NCBI GenBank assembly: GCA_017420605.1
Contig: JAFOIS010000317.1
Location: 1-5,436 of the forward strand
Length of the DNA stretch: 5,436 bases
Direction of reading: 5' to 3'
From: Lachnospiraceae bacterium
GTDB taxonomy: Bacteria > Bacillota > Clostridia > Lachnospirales > Lachnospiraceae
The first letter of the stretch is position 1; each line of letters starts with the position of its first letter. The position numbers and the translations under genes were made by a program. The notes under the pieces are model-generated. The model searched no databases. It had not been told where the DNA came from and saw only the letters and a program-made list of their open reading frames with translations. Below, piece by piece: positions 1 to 5,436 of this stretch.

Positions 1-542
1 AAAGAGGCGTCGTCATGCAGCTCCACTTCGGCGTGATCCGCGACAATTCCCACCGCCTGTTCCGCACGTTCGGGCCGGACGCCGGCGCGGATTCCATCGG
101 GGACGCCCCGTCGGTCAGAAGTCTTGCCGCTTTTCTCGGCGCGCTGGACGATGCGGACATGCTTCCGAAAACGATTCTGTATTCCCTGAATCCGAACGAC
201 AACGCCGCGCTCGTCACGGTCATGGGTTCTTTCCAGACGGGAGAAGCCGCCGGCAAACTGCAGCACGGCAGCGCCTGGTGGTTCAACGACCACATTCCCG
301 GAATGAAAGCACAGCTTACGACGCTGGCCGCCGACGGCTATCTTGCCGGTTTCGTGGGCATGCTGACCGACTCCCGCAGTTTCTTAAGCTATCCGCGGCA
401 CGAGTATTTCCGCAGGATCCTCTGCGACCTTGTCGGCAGCTGGGTCGAAAACGGCGAATATCCCTGCGATGAAAAGGCTCTCCGCACCATTATCGAAGGG
501 ATCTCCTACAAGAACGCGGAGACGTATTTCGATCTCGCGTGA
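1..542 (+). CDS. uxaC: Glucuronate isomerase (uronate isomerase), C-terminal part, 5' end outside window
   Basis: The open frame enters from the left edge (codons in phase from base 3, reading RGVVMQLHFG) and stops with TGA at 540-542, giving the last 179 residues of a family of about 470. Uronate isomerase interconverts D-glucuronate with D-fructuronate and D-galacturonate with D-tagaturonate, the first cytoplasmic step of hexuronate use. The family signatures seen are MQLHFG with the following IRDN, the GPDAG..SIGD segment, LPKTILYSLNP, GSAWWFND, and GMLTDSRSFLSYPRHEYFRR near the C-terminus. The internal ATG at 15 is not the start: it lies inside the conserved RGxVMQLH motif. A hairpin terminator follows the stop. 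The upstream context (other uronate genes) lies outside the window. The family call is from recalled homology and is firm. Confidence 0.95.
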   Translation, partial: RGVVMQLHFGVIRDNSHRLFRTFGPDAGADSIGDAPSVRSLAAFLGALDDADMLPKTILYSLNPNDNAALVTVMGSFQTGEAAGKLQHGSAWWFNDHIPGMKAQLTTLAADGYLAGFVGMLTDSRSFLSYPRHEYFRRILCDLVGSWVENGEYPCDEKALRTIIEGISYKNAETYFDLA

Positions 543-558
543 TCCCATTCCGCATGAA

Positions 559-581
559 CCGGCTTTCTTTGGAAAAGCCGG
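559..581. terminator. Accessory hairpin beside the main terminator
   Basis: The sequence CCGGCTTT at 559-566 pairs perfectly with AAAGCCGG at 574-581 around a 7-base loop. It lies between the uxaC stop and the main terminator. On the plus strand it is followed by A, not T, so alone it is not a canonical terminator. It may stabilise the uxaC mRNA 3' end or act as a second barrier for transcripts arriving from the minus strand. Confidence 0.45.
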
Positions 582-588
582 AAAAAAA

Positions 589-622
589 GAAAGAGCCGGC
601 TGCCTGCCGGTTCTTTCCTTTT
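589..622 (+). terminator. Rho-independent terminator, probably bidirectional
   Basis: A 12-bp stem pairs 589-600 with 606-617 (one G-T wobble) around the loop TGCCT, and CTTTT follows on the plus strand. On the minus strand the same stem is followed by seven T (complement of the A-run at 582-588). It lies 46 bases after the uxaC stop and 82 bases after the convergent comB stop, so it suits both transcripts. A second 8-bp hairpin at 559-581 sits beside it, and its left arm could alternatively pair with 586-600. Confidence 0.85.
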
Positions 623-651
623 GTATCCGCTTATCTTTTCCGCGCCGCATA

Positions 652-710
652 ACCGCTTCGCGCTGTTTACCGTTTCTGTGCCGCTTTACCGCTTCCGCGC
701 CTTTTCACCG
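652..710. repeat. Imperfect direct repeat downstream of comB
   Basis: Bases 652-672 (starting ACCGCTTCGCGC) recur with small indels at 688-710 (starting ACCGCTTCCGCG), 36 bases apart. Both copies end in ACCG, and the second covers the comB stop codon. Together with 623-651 this fills the gap between the comB stop and the terminator. No reading frame is convincing here. It looks like degenerate local duplication rather than a functional array. Confidence 0.35.
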
Positions 711-1421
711 TCCCGCGCCTTCTACGCAGATCTTCTTCATACGGAAATGATTCCCTTCCCGCTCCGCGCGGAGCACGAAGCCGAAGCGGTCCCGGTCCGT
801 GCTCATCCAGTAATCCATCTCGGGGAAAACTTCCTGCTGCGCCGGGTCAAAAAACTTCGCGCCGCCGTGCTCCTGAAGGTACCGGATCCGGCCGTCGATA
901 TCGAAGGCGCCATCCCCCGTAAGGAGGCTCCGGATATACGACGCGCAGAGCTCATCCTCCGGCGCTTCTTCCGTTCCCATGACGCCCATCGCGACCAGAG
1001 AGACCTCCTCCGGGCCCGTCTTTTCGATATACCGCGCGATGGCGGACGCATTGACGAGGCTTCCGGTCAGGATCTCCGAAGCGCCCTGCGCGTTTACGAT
1101 CCCCTGCGTGCCGGCGCTCGTCGTATGGACGACCGGCCGGTCTTTGACCGCCTCCGGCAGGATCTGCGAAGGAGAATTCCCGAAATCGAATCCCGGAAGC
1201 CGGACGCCTCTCCGCTCGCCGACCGTAACACTTCCGGGAAGCGCAGCTGAAAGGACTCGCGCCTCGTCGATGCCGCCGACGGCATAGACCGCCGACGCGC
1301 CGAACGACATAAGATAACATTCCACGGAAAACGCGCGGAAGACGTCGATGATCACCGTCAGCCCCCTCGCGCGTTTTGCCCCTTCTACAAGATGCAGTAT
1401 ATGGATCGTGCCGTTATACAT
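705..1421 (-). CDS. comB: ComB-family 2-phosphosulfolactate phosphatase homologue
   Basis: A 238-residue cytoplasmic protein of usual family length. Conserved ComB segments are visible: VIIDVFRA at residues 23-30, GERRGVRLPGFDFGNSP at 68-84, TTSAGTQG at 100-107, and the acidic EDEL at 155-158 after a Gly-rich strand. ComB is a Mg-dependent phosphatase that makes sulfolactate from 2-phosphosulfolactate in methanogen coenzyme M synthesis. Clostridia carry homologues without known coenzyme M, so the true substrate here is uncertain. The start at 1421 is supported by GAGAGG seven bases upstream (1429-1434). It is the last gene of the minus-strand run, 69 bases after the ACT gene, and shares the terminator with uxaC. 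Family membership is firm and the reaction is inferred by homology only. Confidence 0.88.
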   Translation of the reverse strand: MYNGTIHILHLVEGAKRARGLTVIIDVFRAFSVECYLMSFGASAVYAVGGIDEARVLSAALPGSVTVGERRGVRLPGFDFGNSPSQILPEAVKDRPVVHTTSAGTQGIVNAQGASEILTGSLVNASAIARYIEKTGPEEVSLVAMGVMGTEEAPEDELCASYIRSLLTGDGAFDIDGRIRYLQEHGGAKFFDPAQQEVFPEMDYWMSTDRDRFGFVLRAEREGNHFRMKKICVEGAGR

Positions 1422-1490
1422 CCGTCTTCCTCTCTTCCTGTCCCTCCGTACTGCCGCGGAAGCGCACCTTATACCTTCCCCCGCCGCAGC

Positions 1491-1931
1491 CTAATCCATT
1501 GCGTCAAGATGCACGCTCCGTACGGACGGAACAGCGCGGACGGAAGCCAGGAACTCTTCCATCGTACAGGCAAGGTTCGTGATATCCGCGGAGATCATGA
1601 CGTTCGCCTTGCCGCCGATGGGGACCGCCTGCGAGATCGTCAGGATCGATGTGCCGTATTCGCTGAAGACGTGCATGACCGCCGAAAGCGATCCGCTGAC
1701 GTCTTTTAGGATCATGGAAATGACTGCGCGGTGCGAGATCTGCCCCTCATCCGGCGCAAAGACGTAATCCTTGTATTTGTAATAGGTATTCCGGGAGATG
1801 CCCGCGCGCTGCACGGCTTCCGTCACCGTGGCGGCCTCGCGCGATGCCAGAAGCTCGCGCGTTTCGATCACCTTTTCAAGGTAGTCCGGAAGGATCTTTT
1901 TGTGGACGATAAGATAATCGGAATGCTTCAT
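1491..1931 (-). CDS. pheB: ACT domain-containing regulator, UPF0735/PheB family
   Basis: A 146-residue protein, the normal size for the PheB family. Residues about 35-58 (TVTEAVQRAGISRNTYYKYKD) read as a small helix-turn-helix-like segment. Residues about 68-143 form an ACT domain (ISMILKDVSGSLSAVM, then GTSILTISQ and GGKANVMISADI), the fold that usually binds amino acids to control enzymes or regulators. Family members are common in Firmicutes, often beside homoserine or aromatic amino-acid genes; B. subtilis PheB is the named relative. The exact role is not established: an amino-acid-responsive regulator of the threonine branch is an inference from the domain pair and location. The start codon overlaps the thrB stop as ATGA (1931-1928). 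GGGAGG lies four bases upstream inside thrB, indicating translational coupling. Confidence 0.9.
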   Translation of the reverse strand: MKHSDYLIVHKKILPDYLEKVIETRELLASREAATVTEAVQRAGISRNTYYKYKDYVFAPDEGQISHRAVISMILKDVSGSLSAVMHVFSEYGTSILTISQAVPIGGKANVMISADITNLACTMEEFLASVRAVPSVRSVHLDAMD

Positions 1932-2803
1932 GATTCCTCCCTGACGACCATTCCCGCGGCGACCGGCACGGTTTTTACCCGCCAGTACGCGACCGTTTCC
2001 TTCGTGATCTGTTCGATCAGGCGCGTCTTCGGCTCTTCCTGGCTCACGAAAAGCAGCGTCGGGCCGGAACCGCTGATAAAGAGGCGGCCGTCAAGGCTGC
2101 TCTCCAGGATCTTCCGGATCCTCTCGTAGTCCGCGATCAGTCCTTTGCGGTACGGCTCATGGAACCGGTCCTCGCCCTGGGAAAGGATAAGCCCGAGATC
2201 CCCGGTCGACAGCGCGTGGCTCACAAGGATCGCGTTGGCCGCGTTCTGGACCGCTTCCTCTCTGGTATAGGACGGCGGAAGACGCCTTCTCGCCTCTTCC
2301 GTGGAGATCTCGAAATCCGGCATGAGGACCGTGAAACGCCACCTCGCGTCGATCGGCAGGTTCTTCGAGACCAGGCCGCCGCGTCCGTTTGCCGAAGCGA
2401 CGAGCCCGCCGAGGATACACGGTGCGACATTGTCCGGATGCCCCTCCATTTCCGTCGACAGCGTAAGCAGGTCCTGCCGGGACAGCGCGTTTCCGTGCAG
2501 CGCTCCTGCCGCGGCAAGTCCCGCGCAGATCAGGGACGCGCTCGAACCGAGGCCGCTGCAGGCCGGGATCGACGTATCGAACCGGACGTGGATCGGCGTG
2601 CATTCCCCGATGACGCCGCAGCCTTTCCGATAAGCGGTAAGGAACAGATCGTCCGCCACCGGAAACCGTTCATCCGCGCCGAGCCGCTCCCAGGTATCGC
2701 TCTTTTCCACGGTGAACGTATTGTAAATGGCAAGAGCAAGCCCGAGGCAGTCGAAGCCGGGGCCGATATTGGCGCTCGTCGCGGGGGTACGGATAGTAAG
2801 CAT
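1928..2803 (-). CDS. thrB: Homoserine kinase (GHMP family)
   Basis: ThrB phosphorylates homoserine with ATP to O-phosphohomoserine, the substrate of threonine synthase. The 291-residue product shows all three GHMP motifs: the N-terminal TPATSANIGPGFDCLG at residues 6-21, the ATP loop PACSGLGSSAS at 80-90 followed by EMEGHPDNVAP at 118-128, and the C-terminal glycine motif SGSGPT at 244-249. The frame is open further upstream to an ATG at 2878. The start at 2803 is chosen because homologues begin with M-x-x-I-x-TPATSANIGPG, AGGGAG lies 9 bases upstream, and the longer version would add an unrelated 25-residue stretch overlapping the thrC stop. Forty bases separate it from the thrC remnant. Its 3' end overlaps pheB by four bases. 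The protein itself looks intact. Confidence 0.95.
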   Translation of the reverse strand: MLTIRTPATSANIGPGFDCLGLALAIYNTFTVEKSDTWERLGADERFPVADDLFLTAYRKGCGVIGECTPIHVRFDTSIPACSGLGSSASLICAGLAAAGALHGNALSRQDLLTLSTEMEGHPDNVAPCILGGLVASANGRGGLVSKNLPIDARWRFTVLMPDFEISTEEARRRLPPSYTREEAVQNAANAILVSHALSTGDLGLILSQGEDRFHEPYRKGLIADYERIRKILESSLDGRLFISGSGPTLLFVSQEEPKTRLIEQITKETVAYWRVKTVPVAAGMVVREES

Positions 2804-2843
2804 ATGGTCTCTCTCCCTTTTGTTCTCTGCTGTTTCCGCTGCG

Positions 2844-3008
2844 TTATTGCTGTGCCAGGCGGCGCAGGAGGCCGCCAAGATAGGTCATTCCTTCTTCCGG
2901 GGAAATGCTGTCCGTAAAGCGCACCTGCCTTCCCCGAAGCTCCGCAAGCGGCGCGGGCGGACGGATACCGGTGCGCTCCGCAAGGCGGTGCAGAACCGGC
3001 TGAAGAAA
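2844..3008 (-). pseudogene. thrC: Threonine synthase, C-terminal remnant (5' truncated)
   Basis: A minus-strand frame of 54 codons ends at TAA (2844-2846), 40 bases before thrB. It reads ...PVLHRLAERTGIRPPAPLAELRG, then RQVRFTDSISPEEGMTYLGG. This resembles the extreme C-terminus of bacterial threonine synthase, which typically has a leucine-rich helix, TG-x-x-x-PAPLA-x-L, then a K/RxVRFT strand and a final helix. The whole PLP domain (roughly 400 residues or more) is missing: an in-frame TAG lies at 3009-3011 and the upstream DNA belongs to a plus-strand response regulator. The location fits, since thrC-thrB is a standard order. Homology is recalled from family pattern, so the gene name is probable rather than certain. 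It cannot make an enzyme. It may be a deletion or recombination remnant, or an assembly join. Confidence 0.65.
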
Positions 3009-3086
3009 CTATCCTATATCGCGGAATTCCATTCCGGCGAATACGGCGAAGGCGACACGGGCGTGACCATCGCCACGTTCAGATAA
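3000..3086 (+). pseudogene. Unidentified C-terminal fragment upstream of the response regulator
   Basis: Reading plus-strand codons from about 3000 gives LKKLSYIAEFHSGEYGEGD, then TGVTIATFR and TAA at 3084-3086. It looks protein-like: an alternating hydrophobic ending, third positions mostly G or C, and a stop only 15 bases before the response regulator start, with the Shine-Dalgarno in between. I do not recognise the family. There is no in-frame ATG between 3000 and the stop, and further left the frame runs antisense to the thrC and thrB ends, so its own 5' part is absent. It may be the last 28 or so codons of a gene that once headed the two-component operon. Chance coding appearance is the alternative. 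Confidence 0.35.
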
Positions 3087-3087
3087 C

Positions 3088-3095
3088 AAAGGAGG
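3088..3095 (+). promoter_or_regulatory. Strong Shine-Dalgarno for the response regulator
   Basis: AAAGGAGG lies six bases before the ATG at 3102, an almost perfect anti-Shine-Dalgarno match. It fixes the start of the response regulator and contrasts with the weak site in front of the kinase. Confidence 0.85.
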
Positions 3096-3101
3096 CCTCC
3101 G

Positions 3102-3812
3102 ATGGCTGACAAGCAGAAAGTCCTGATCGTCGACGACGACGAGAACATCGCGGAACTGATCTCGCTCTATCTCATCAAAGAATGCTACGAAACGCGGATC
3201 GAGCACGACGGCGAAGCGGCGCTCCGCGCGTTCCGGGAATTCAGGCCGAATATCATCCTGCTGGACCTGATGCTGCCGGGGATCGACGGCTACCAGGTCT
3301 GCCGGGAGATCCGCCGGGATTCCAACTGCCCGATCATCATGCTCTCCGCCAAGGGCGAGGTCTTTGACAAGGTCCTCGGCCTGGAGCTCGGCGCGGATGA
3401 CTACATGATCAAGCCCTTCGACGCGAAGGAGCTGGTGGCGCGGGTCAAGGCGGTCCTCCGCCGTTATCACCAGACAAAGGCCCCTGCCCCCCAGGCACAG
3501 AAGCAGAGCGAATCCGTGGAGTACCCGGGCCTGTCCATCAACCTCACGAACTACTCGGTGATCTATGACGGCCGCCAGGTGGATATGCCGCCGAAGGAGC
3601 TGGAGCTTCTCTACTTCCTCGCCTCCCACCCGAACCAGGTCTTCACCCGGGAACAGCTGCTGGACCATATCTGGGGCTATGAGTATGCAGGCGATACCCG
3701 CACCGTGGACGTGCACATCAAACGCCTGCGGGAGAAGATCAAGGACAGCGGCAGCTGGGCCATCAGCACCGTCTGGGGCGTCGGATATAAATTCGACCTG
3801 CGAAGAAACTGA
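3102..3812 (+). CDS. OmpR/PhoB-family two-component response regulator
   Basis: A 236-residue cytoplasmic transcription factor. The receiver domain (about 5-118) has the acidic pocket D11-D13, phosphoacceptor D55 in LLDLMLPGIDG, switch residue S82 in IIMLSAK, and K104 in YMIKPF. A linker rich in Ala, Pro and Gln (about 122-137) leads to a winged-helix DNA-binding domain (about 139-234) with PPKELELLYFLASHPNQVFTR, the recognition helix around DTRTVDVHIKRLREKI, and the closing WGVGYKF hairpin. All key residues are present, so it should be phosphorylated, most likely by the kinase encoded 56 bases downstream. The sequence does not tell the target genes. Codon use in its first third favours GCG and ACG more than the kinase does. 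The specific ortholog cannot be named. Confidence 0.95.
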   Translation: MADKQKVLIVDDDENIAELISLYLIKECYETRIEHDGEAALRAFREFRPNIILLDLMLPGIDGYQVCREIRRDSNCPIIMLSAKGEVFDKVLGLELGADDYMIKPFDAKELVARVKAVLRRYHQTKAPAPQAQKQSESVEYPGLSINLTNYSVIYDGRQVDMPPKELELLYFLASHPNQVFTREQLLDHIWGYEYAGDTRTVDVHIKRLREKIKDSGSWAISTVWGVGYKFDLRRN

Positions 3813-3890
3813 AGTCTGATCCGCAAAACGGAACTGAAATGCAAAACTGAAACTGATCCGCGAAGAACATGAAGCCAAAACTGATCATCA
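3801..3890 (+). repeat. Degenerate short repeats at the regulator-kinase junction
   Basis: CTGATCCGC occurs at 3816-3824 and 3853-3861, with a partial CTGATC at 3881-3886. CGAAGAA occurs at 3801-3807 and 3861-3867, and GCAAAAC at 3823-3829 and 3841-3847. Several ACTGA units lie between them. The end of the regulator and the start of the kinase are thus made from the same short words, suggesting the 56-base spacer grew by local duplication. No terminator or promoter is evident in it. Confidence 0.5.
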
Positions 3891-5278
3891 AATTTCTGCT
3901 GACATATCTCTTCTTCGGCGCTGCCGGCTTTATTGCCGTCGCAACGCTTTCTTCGCGTCTGACTTACGACTACCTGACCCGTTCCCGGAGCCGGACCCTG
4001 TACGACGAAGCAAACCTGATCGCATCGACCTATTCCACCGTCTACGAAGGCAGCGGAATGGAACTGGCAAACGCCTATCCCCAGCTCCGTGCAGTCTCCA
4101 CCTTCCTTCAGGCCCAGATCTGGGTCATGGACCGCCACGGAAACATCCTGGTGGATTCGGAAGGAAAACGGGACGGAGACATCATCCCCGGCTTTGACCC
4201 CACAGCCACCGGGAACCGCTCCTACATGACCGGTTCCTACTTCGGCTCCTTCCCTTACCCGGTGCTCAGCGTGTCCGCCCCCATCACGGGAAATTACCGG
4301 ACCTACGGCTACGTCGTCATCCATCTCCCCATGGAGCGGGTGCAGGACAGCGCCAACGAGATCCTGAACATCGTCTACATCACCTTCGTGATCGTGTTCC
4401 TGCTCTCCCTTTCCATCCTGCTCACCTTCTGGCTGGCAGTATACCGGCCCCTCCGGTCGGTCAGCGAGGGTGCGCGCCGGTTCGCGGAAGGAGATCTTTC
4501 CTACCGGATCCCGGTGGAGTCCCACGATGAGATGGGATATCTGTCCGATACCATGAACCGCATGGCGGAACGTCTGGAGCGCTCCGAGGACGATGAACGC
4601 CGCTTTATTGCCAACGTCTCCCACGATTTCCGTTCTCCCCTCACCTCCATTAAGGGCGTCCTGGAAGCCATCCTGGACGGCACCATCCCGCCGGAGATGC
4701 ATGAAAAGTATCTCCGCCGCGTCATCGCGGAGACGGAACGCCTCACCAAGCTGACCCAGGGAATGCTGACCCTGACCTCCCTCGACACGAACCGGGGCCT
4801 CCGGCGGAGCAACTTCGACATCAACCGCGTGATCCAGGACACTGCCGCCAGCTTTGAGGGCCAGTGTCTGGAGAAGGGGATCCGCCTGGATCTTTCCTTT
4901 GCCGTGGAGCACGAGATGGTCTACGCGGACCTGGGCCGGATCCAGCAGGTGCTCTACAACCTGATCGACAACGCCATCAAGTTTTCTCCCCAGGACAGCT
5001 CCATCGATATCCAGAGCTACGAAAAGCACGGAAAGATCTTTGTCTCCGTCAAGGACCGAGGATGCGGCATCTCGAAAAAGGACCAGGCCCGCGTCTTTGA
5101 CCGCTTCTATAAGTCCGACCAGTCCCGGGGCCGCGACAAGAAAGGCACCGGCCTGGGGCTTTCCATCGTGAAAGAGATCATCCTGGCCCACGGGGAGAAC
5201 ATCGACCTTATCAGCACCGAAGGTGTCGGCTCCGAATTCATCTTCTCCCTTCCCAGAGCCGAAAGCAGCCTGCCGTAA
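3869..5278 (+). CDS. Membrane sensor histidine kinase (HAMP-HisKA-HATPase_c)
   Basis: A 469-residue sensor kinase. A first membrane helix lies at about residues 5-27 after a short basic start. An extracytoplasmic region of about 28-165 contains WVMDRHGNILVDSEG, typical of a PAS/Cache-like fold. A second helix spans about 167-191. HAMP follows (about 192-245, PLRSVSEGARRFAEGDLSYRI...DEMG), then HisKA with phosphoacceptor H252 in NVSHDFRSPLTSIKG, and the ATPase domain with N368 in LYNLIDNAIKFSP, DRGCG at 396-400, F-box FDRFY at 410-414 and GTGLGLS at 426-432. All catalytic boxes are intact. It should control the regulator just upstream. The signal is unknown. The start is the only in-frame choice after a TGA at 3854, yet the ribosome site (GAAG at 3862-3865) is weak. 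Thr, Ser and Ala codons favour NCC, unlike thrB. Confidence 0.95.
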   Translation: MKPKLIIKFLLTYLFFGAAGFIAVATLSSRLTYDYLTRSRSRTLYDEANLIASTYSTVYEGSGMELANAYPQLRAVSTFLQAQIWVMDRHGNILVDSEGKRDGDIIPGFDPTATGNRSYMTGSYFGSFPYPVLSVSAPITGNYRTYGYVVIHLPMERVQDSANEILNIVYITFVIVFLLSLSILLTFWLAVYRPLRSVSEGARRFAEGDLSYRIPVESHDEMGYLSDTMNRMAERLERSEDDERRFIANVSHDFRSPLTSIKGVLEAILDGTIPPEMHEKYLRRVIAETERLTKLTQGMLTLTSLDTNRGLRRSNFDINRVIQDTAASFEGQCLEKGIRLDLSFAVEHEMVYADLGRIQQVLYNLIDNAIKFSPQDSSIDIQSYEKHGKIFVSVKDRGCGISKKDQARVFDRFYKSDQSRGRDKKGTGLGLSIVKEIILAHGENIDLISTEGVGSEFIFSLPRAESSLP

Positions 5279-5286
5279 ACCCTCAT

Positions 5287-5327
5287 CCTGAAAAACAGGG
5301 CTGTCGCATTAAGGAATAATGCAGACA
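5287..5327 (+). other. Small hairpins after the kinase gene, possible mobile-element terminus
   Basis: CCTG/CAGG (5287-5299) closes a five-A loop. Next, TGTC-GCATTA (5302-5311) pairs with TAATGC-A-GACA (5317-5327) with one bulged A and a 5-base loop. Neither is followed by a T-run, so a standard terminator is unlikely. The string GGGCTGTCGCATTA (5298-5311) resembles ends of some insertion sequences of Firmicutes as I remember them; this is not verified. No transposase lies in the window. Confidence 0.4.
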
Positions 5328-5436
5328 ATGTTCCCCAGGTGTCCGGCTCTGCAGCACAGACGTCCGGATCCAGGCGGATTTTAATCCGACCGGGACGGAC
5401 GGATGTAAGCTGCAGCGTCCGAACACGGGGGAACAT
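5328..5436. repeat. Long imperfect inverted repeat (about 109 bases) at the window end
   Basis: The outer arms ATGTTCCCC (5328-5336) and GGGGAACAT (5428-5436) pair perfectly. Pairing continues inward through GTGT/ACAC (5339-5342 with 5423-5426), CGG/CCG (5344-5346 with 5419-5421), CTGCAGC/GCTGCAG (5349-5355 with 5409-5415), and CGTCCG/CGGACG (5361-5366 with 5396-5401). It closes at CGGATT TT AATCCG (5375-5388). Small internal loops and bulges lie between the blocks. There is no credible coding sequence: the plus-strand ATG frame stops after 18 codons. It could be a MITE-like palindrome, an element end or a structured RNA, and it may extend past the window. Confidence 0.7.

Noticed and set aside
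621..1250. A 209-codon plus-strand frame opposite comB
   Set aside because: It is Arg/Pro-rich, antisense to a conserved ComB protein and without a recognisable motif.
2804..2878. A 25-residue N-terminal extension of homoserine kinase from the ATG at 2878
   Set aside because: The extension overlaps the thrC stop, lacks family similarity, and the internal ATG at 2803 has a good ribosome site and the canonical ThrB N-terminus.
2159..2917. A 252-codon plus-strand frame opposite thrB
   Set aside because: It is the mirror of a conserved homoserine kinase, with an Arg-rich low-information composition.
3009..3878. A 289-codon minus-strand frame opposite the response regulator, adjoining the thrC tail
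   Set aside because: It is antisense to a complete response regulator and separated from the thrC tail by TAG at 3009-3011. Its sequence does not resemble threonine synthase.
3677..5191. A 504-codon open frame on the minus strand opposite the kinase
   Set aside because: It is antisense to an intact histidine kinase with all catalytic boxes, has a repetitive Val/Gly/Asp/His composition, no recognisable domain, and results from the GC-rich third positions of the kinase.
5279..5327. Rho-independent terminator for the kinase gene
   Set aside because: The hairpins here are not followed by a T-run on the plus strand.
5328..5436. Integron attC site
   Set aside because: The length and imperfect symmetry fit, but the outer bases read GTT on the left and AAC on the right, the reverse of the RYYYAAC...GTTRRRY core, and no integrase or cassette array is present.

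Overview
The window reads as a GC-rich Clostridia-type Bacillota genome (a gut or anaerobic Firmicute is my inference). The reasons are the UPF0735/PheB ACT protein next to homoserine kinase, strong AGGAGG-type ribosome binding sites, Rho-independent termination, and Firmicute-style OmpR/HisKA signalling proteins. No tRNA, rRNA, CRISPR array or complete insertion sequence was seen.

Left end (1-622): the 3' end of uxaC (glucuronate isomerase, hexuronate catabolism), followed by a strong hairpin terminator. The terminator has a U-tract on one side and a 7-A tract on the other, so it can also end the convergent operon. Middle (705-3008, minus strand): an operon read right to left, made of a truncated threonine synthase tail (thrC), homoserine kinase (thrB), a PheB-type ACT regulator sharing ATGA with thrB, and a ComB-family 2-phosphosulfolactate phosphatase homologue. 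ThrB and ThrC are the last two steps of threonine synthesis, and the ACT protein is a plausible amino-acid sensor.

Right part (about 3000-5278, plus strand): a short C-terminal-looking reading frame of unknown identity, then a complete two-component pair, an OmpR/PhoB response regulator and a membrane HAMP/HisKA/HATPase sensor kinase. At about 2995-3010 two truncated genes meet with both 5' ends missing: thrC, read leftward, and the unknown frame, read rightward. Codon choice also differs between thrB and the kinase. This looks like a recombination breakpoint or an assembly join.

Right end (5279-5436): no gene. It holds a small hairpin and then a roughly 109-base imperfect inverted repeat that ends exactly at the window edge. 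It may be a mobile-element end, a MITE-like palindrome or a structured RNA. I found no convincing novel multi-gene system. The breakpoint and this palindrome are the two places most worth a second look.
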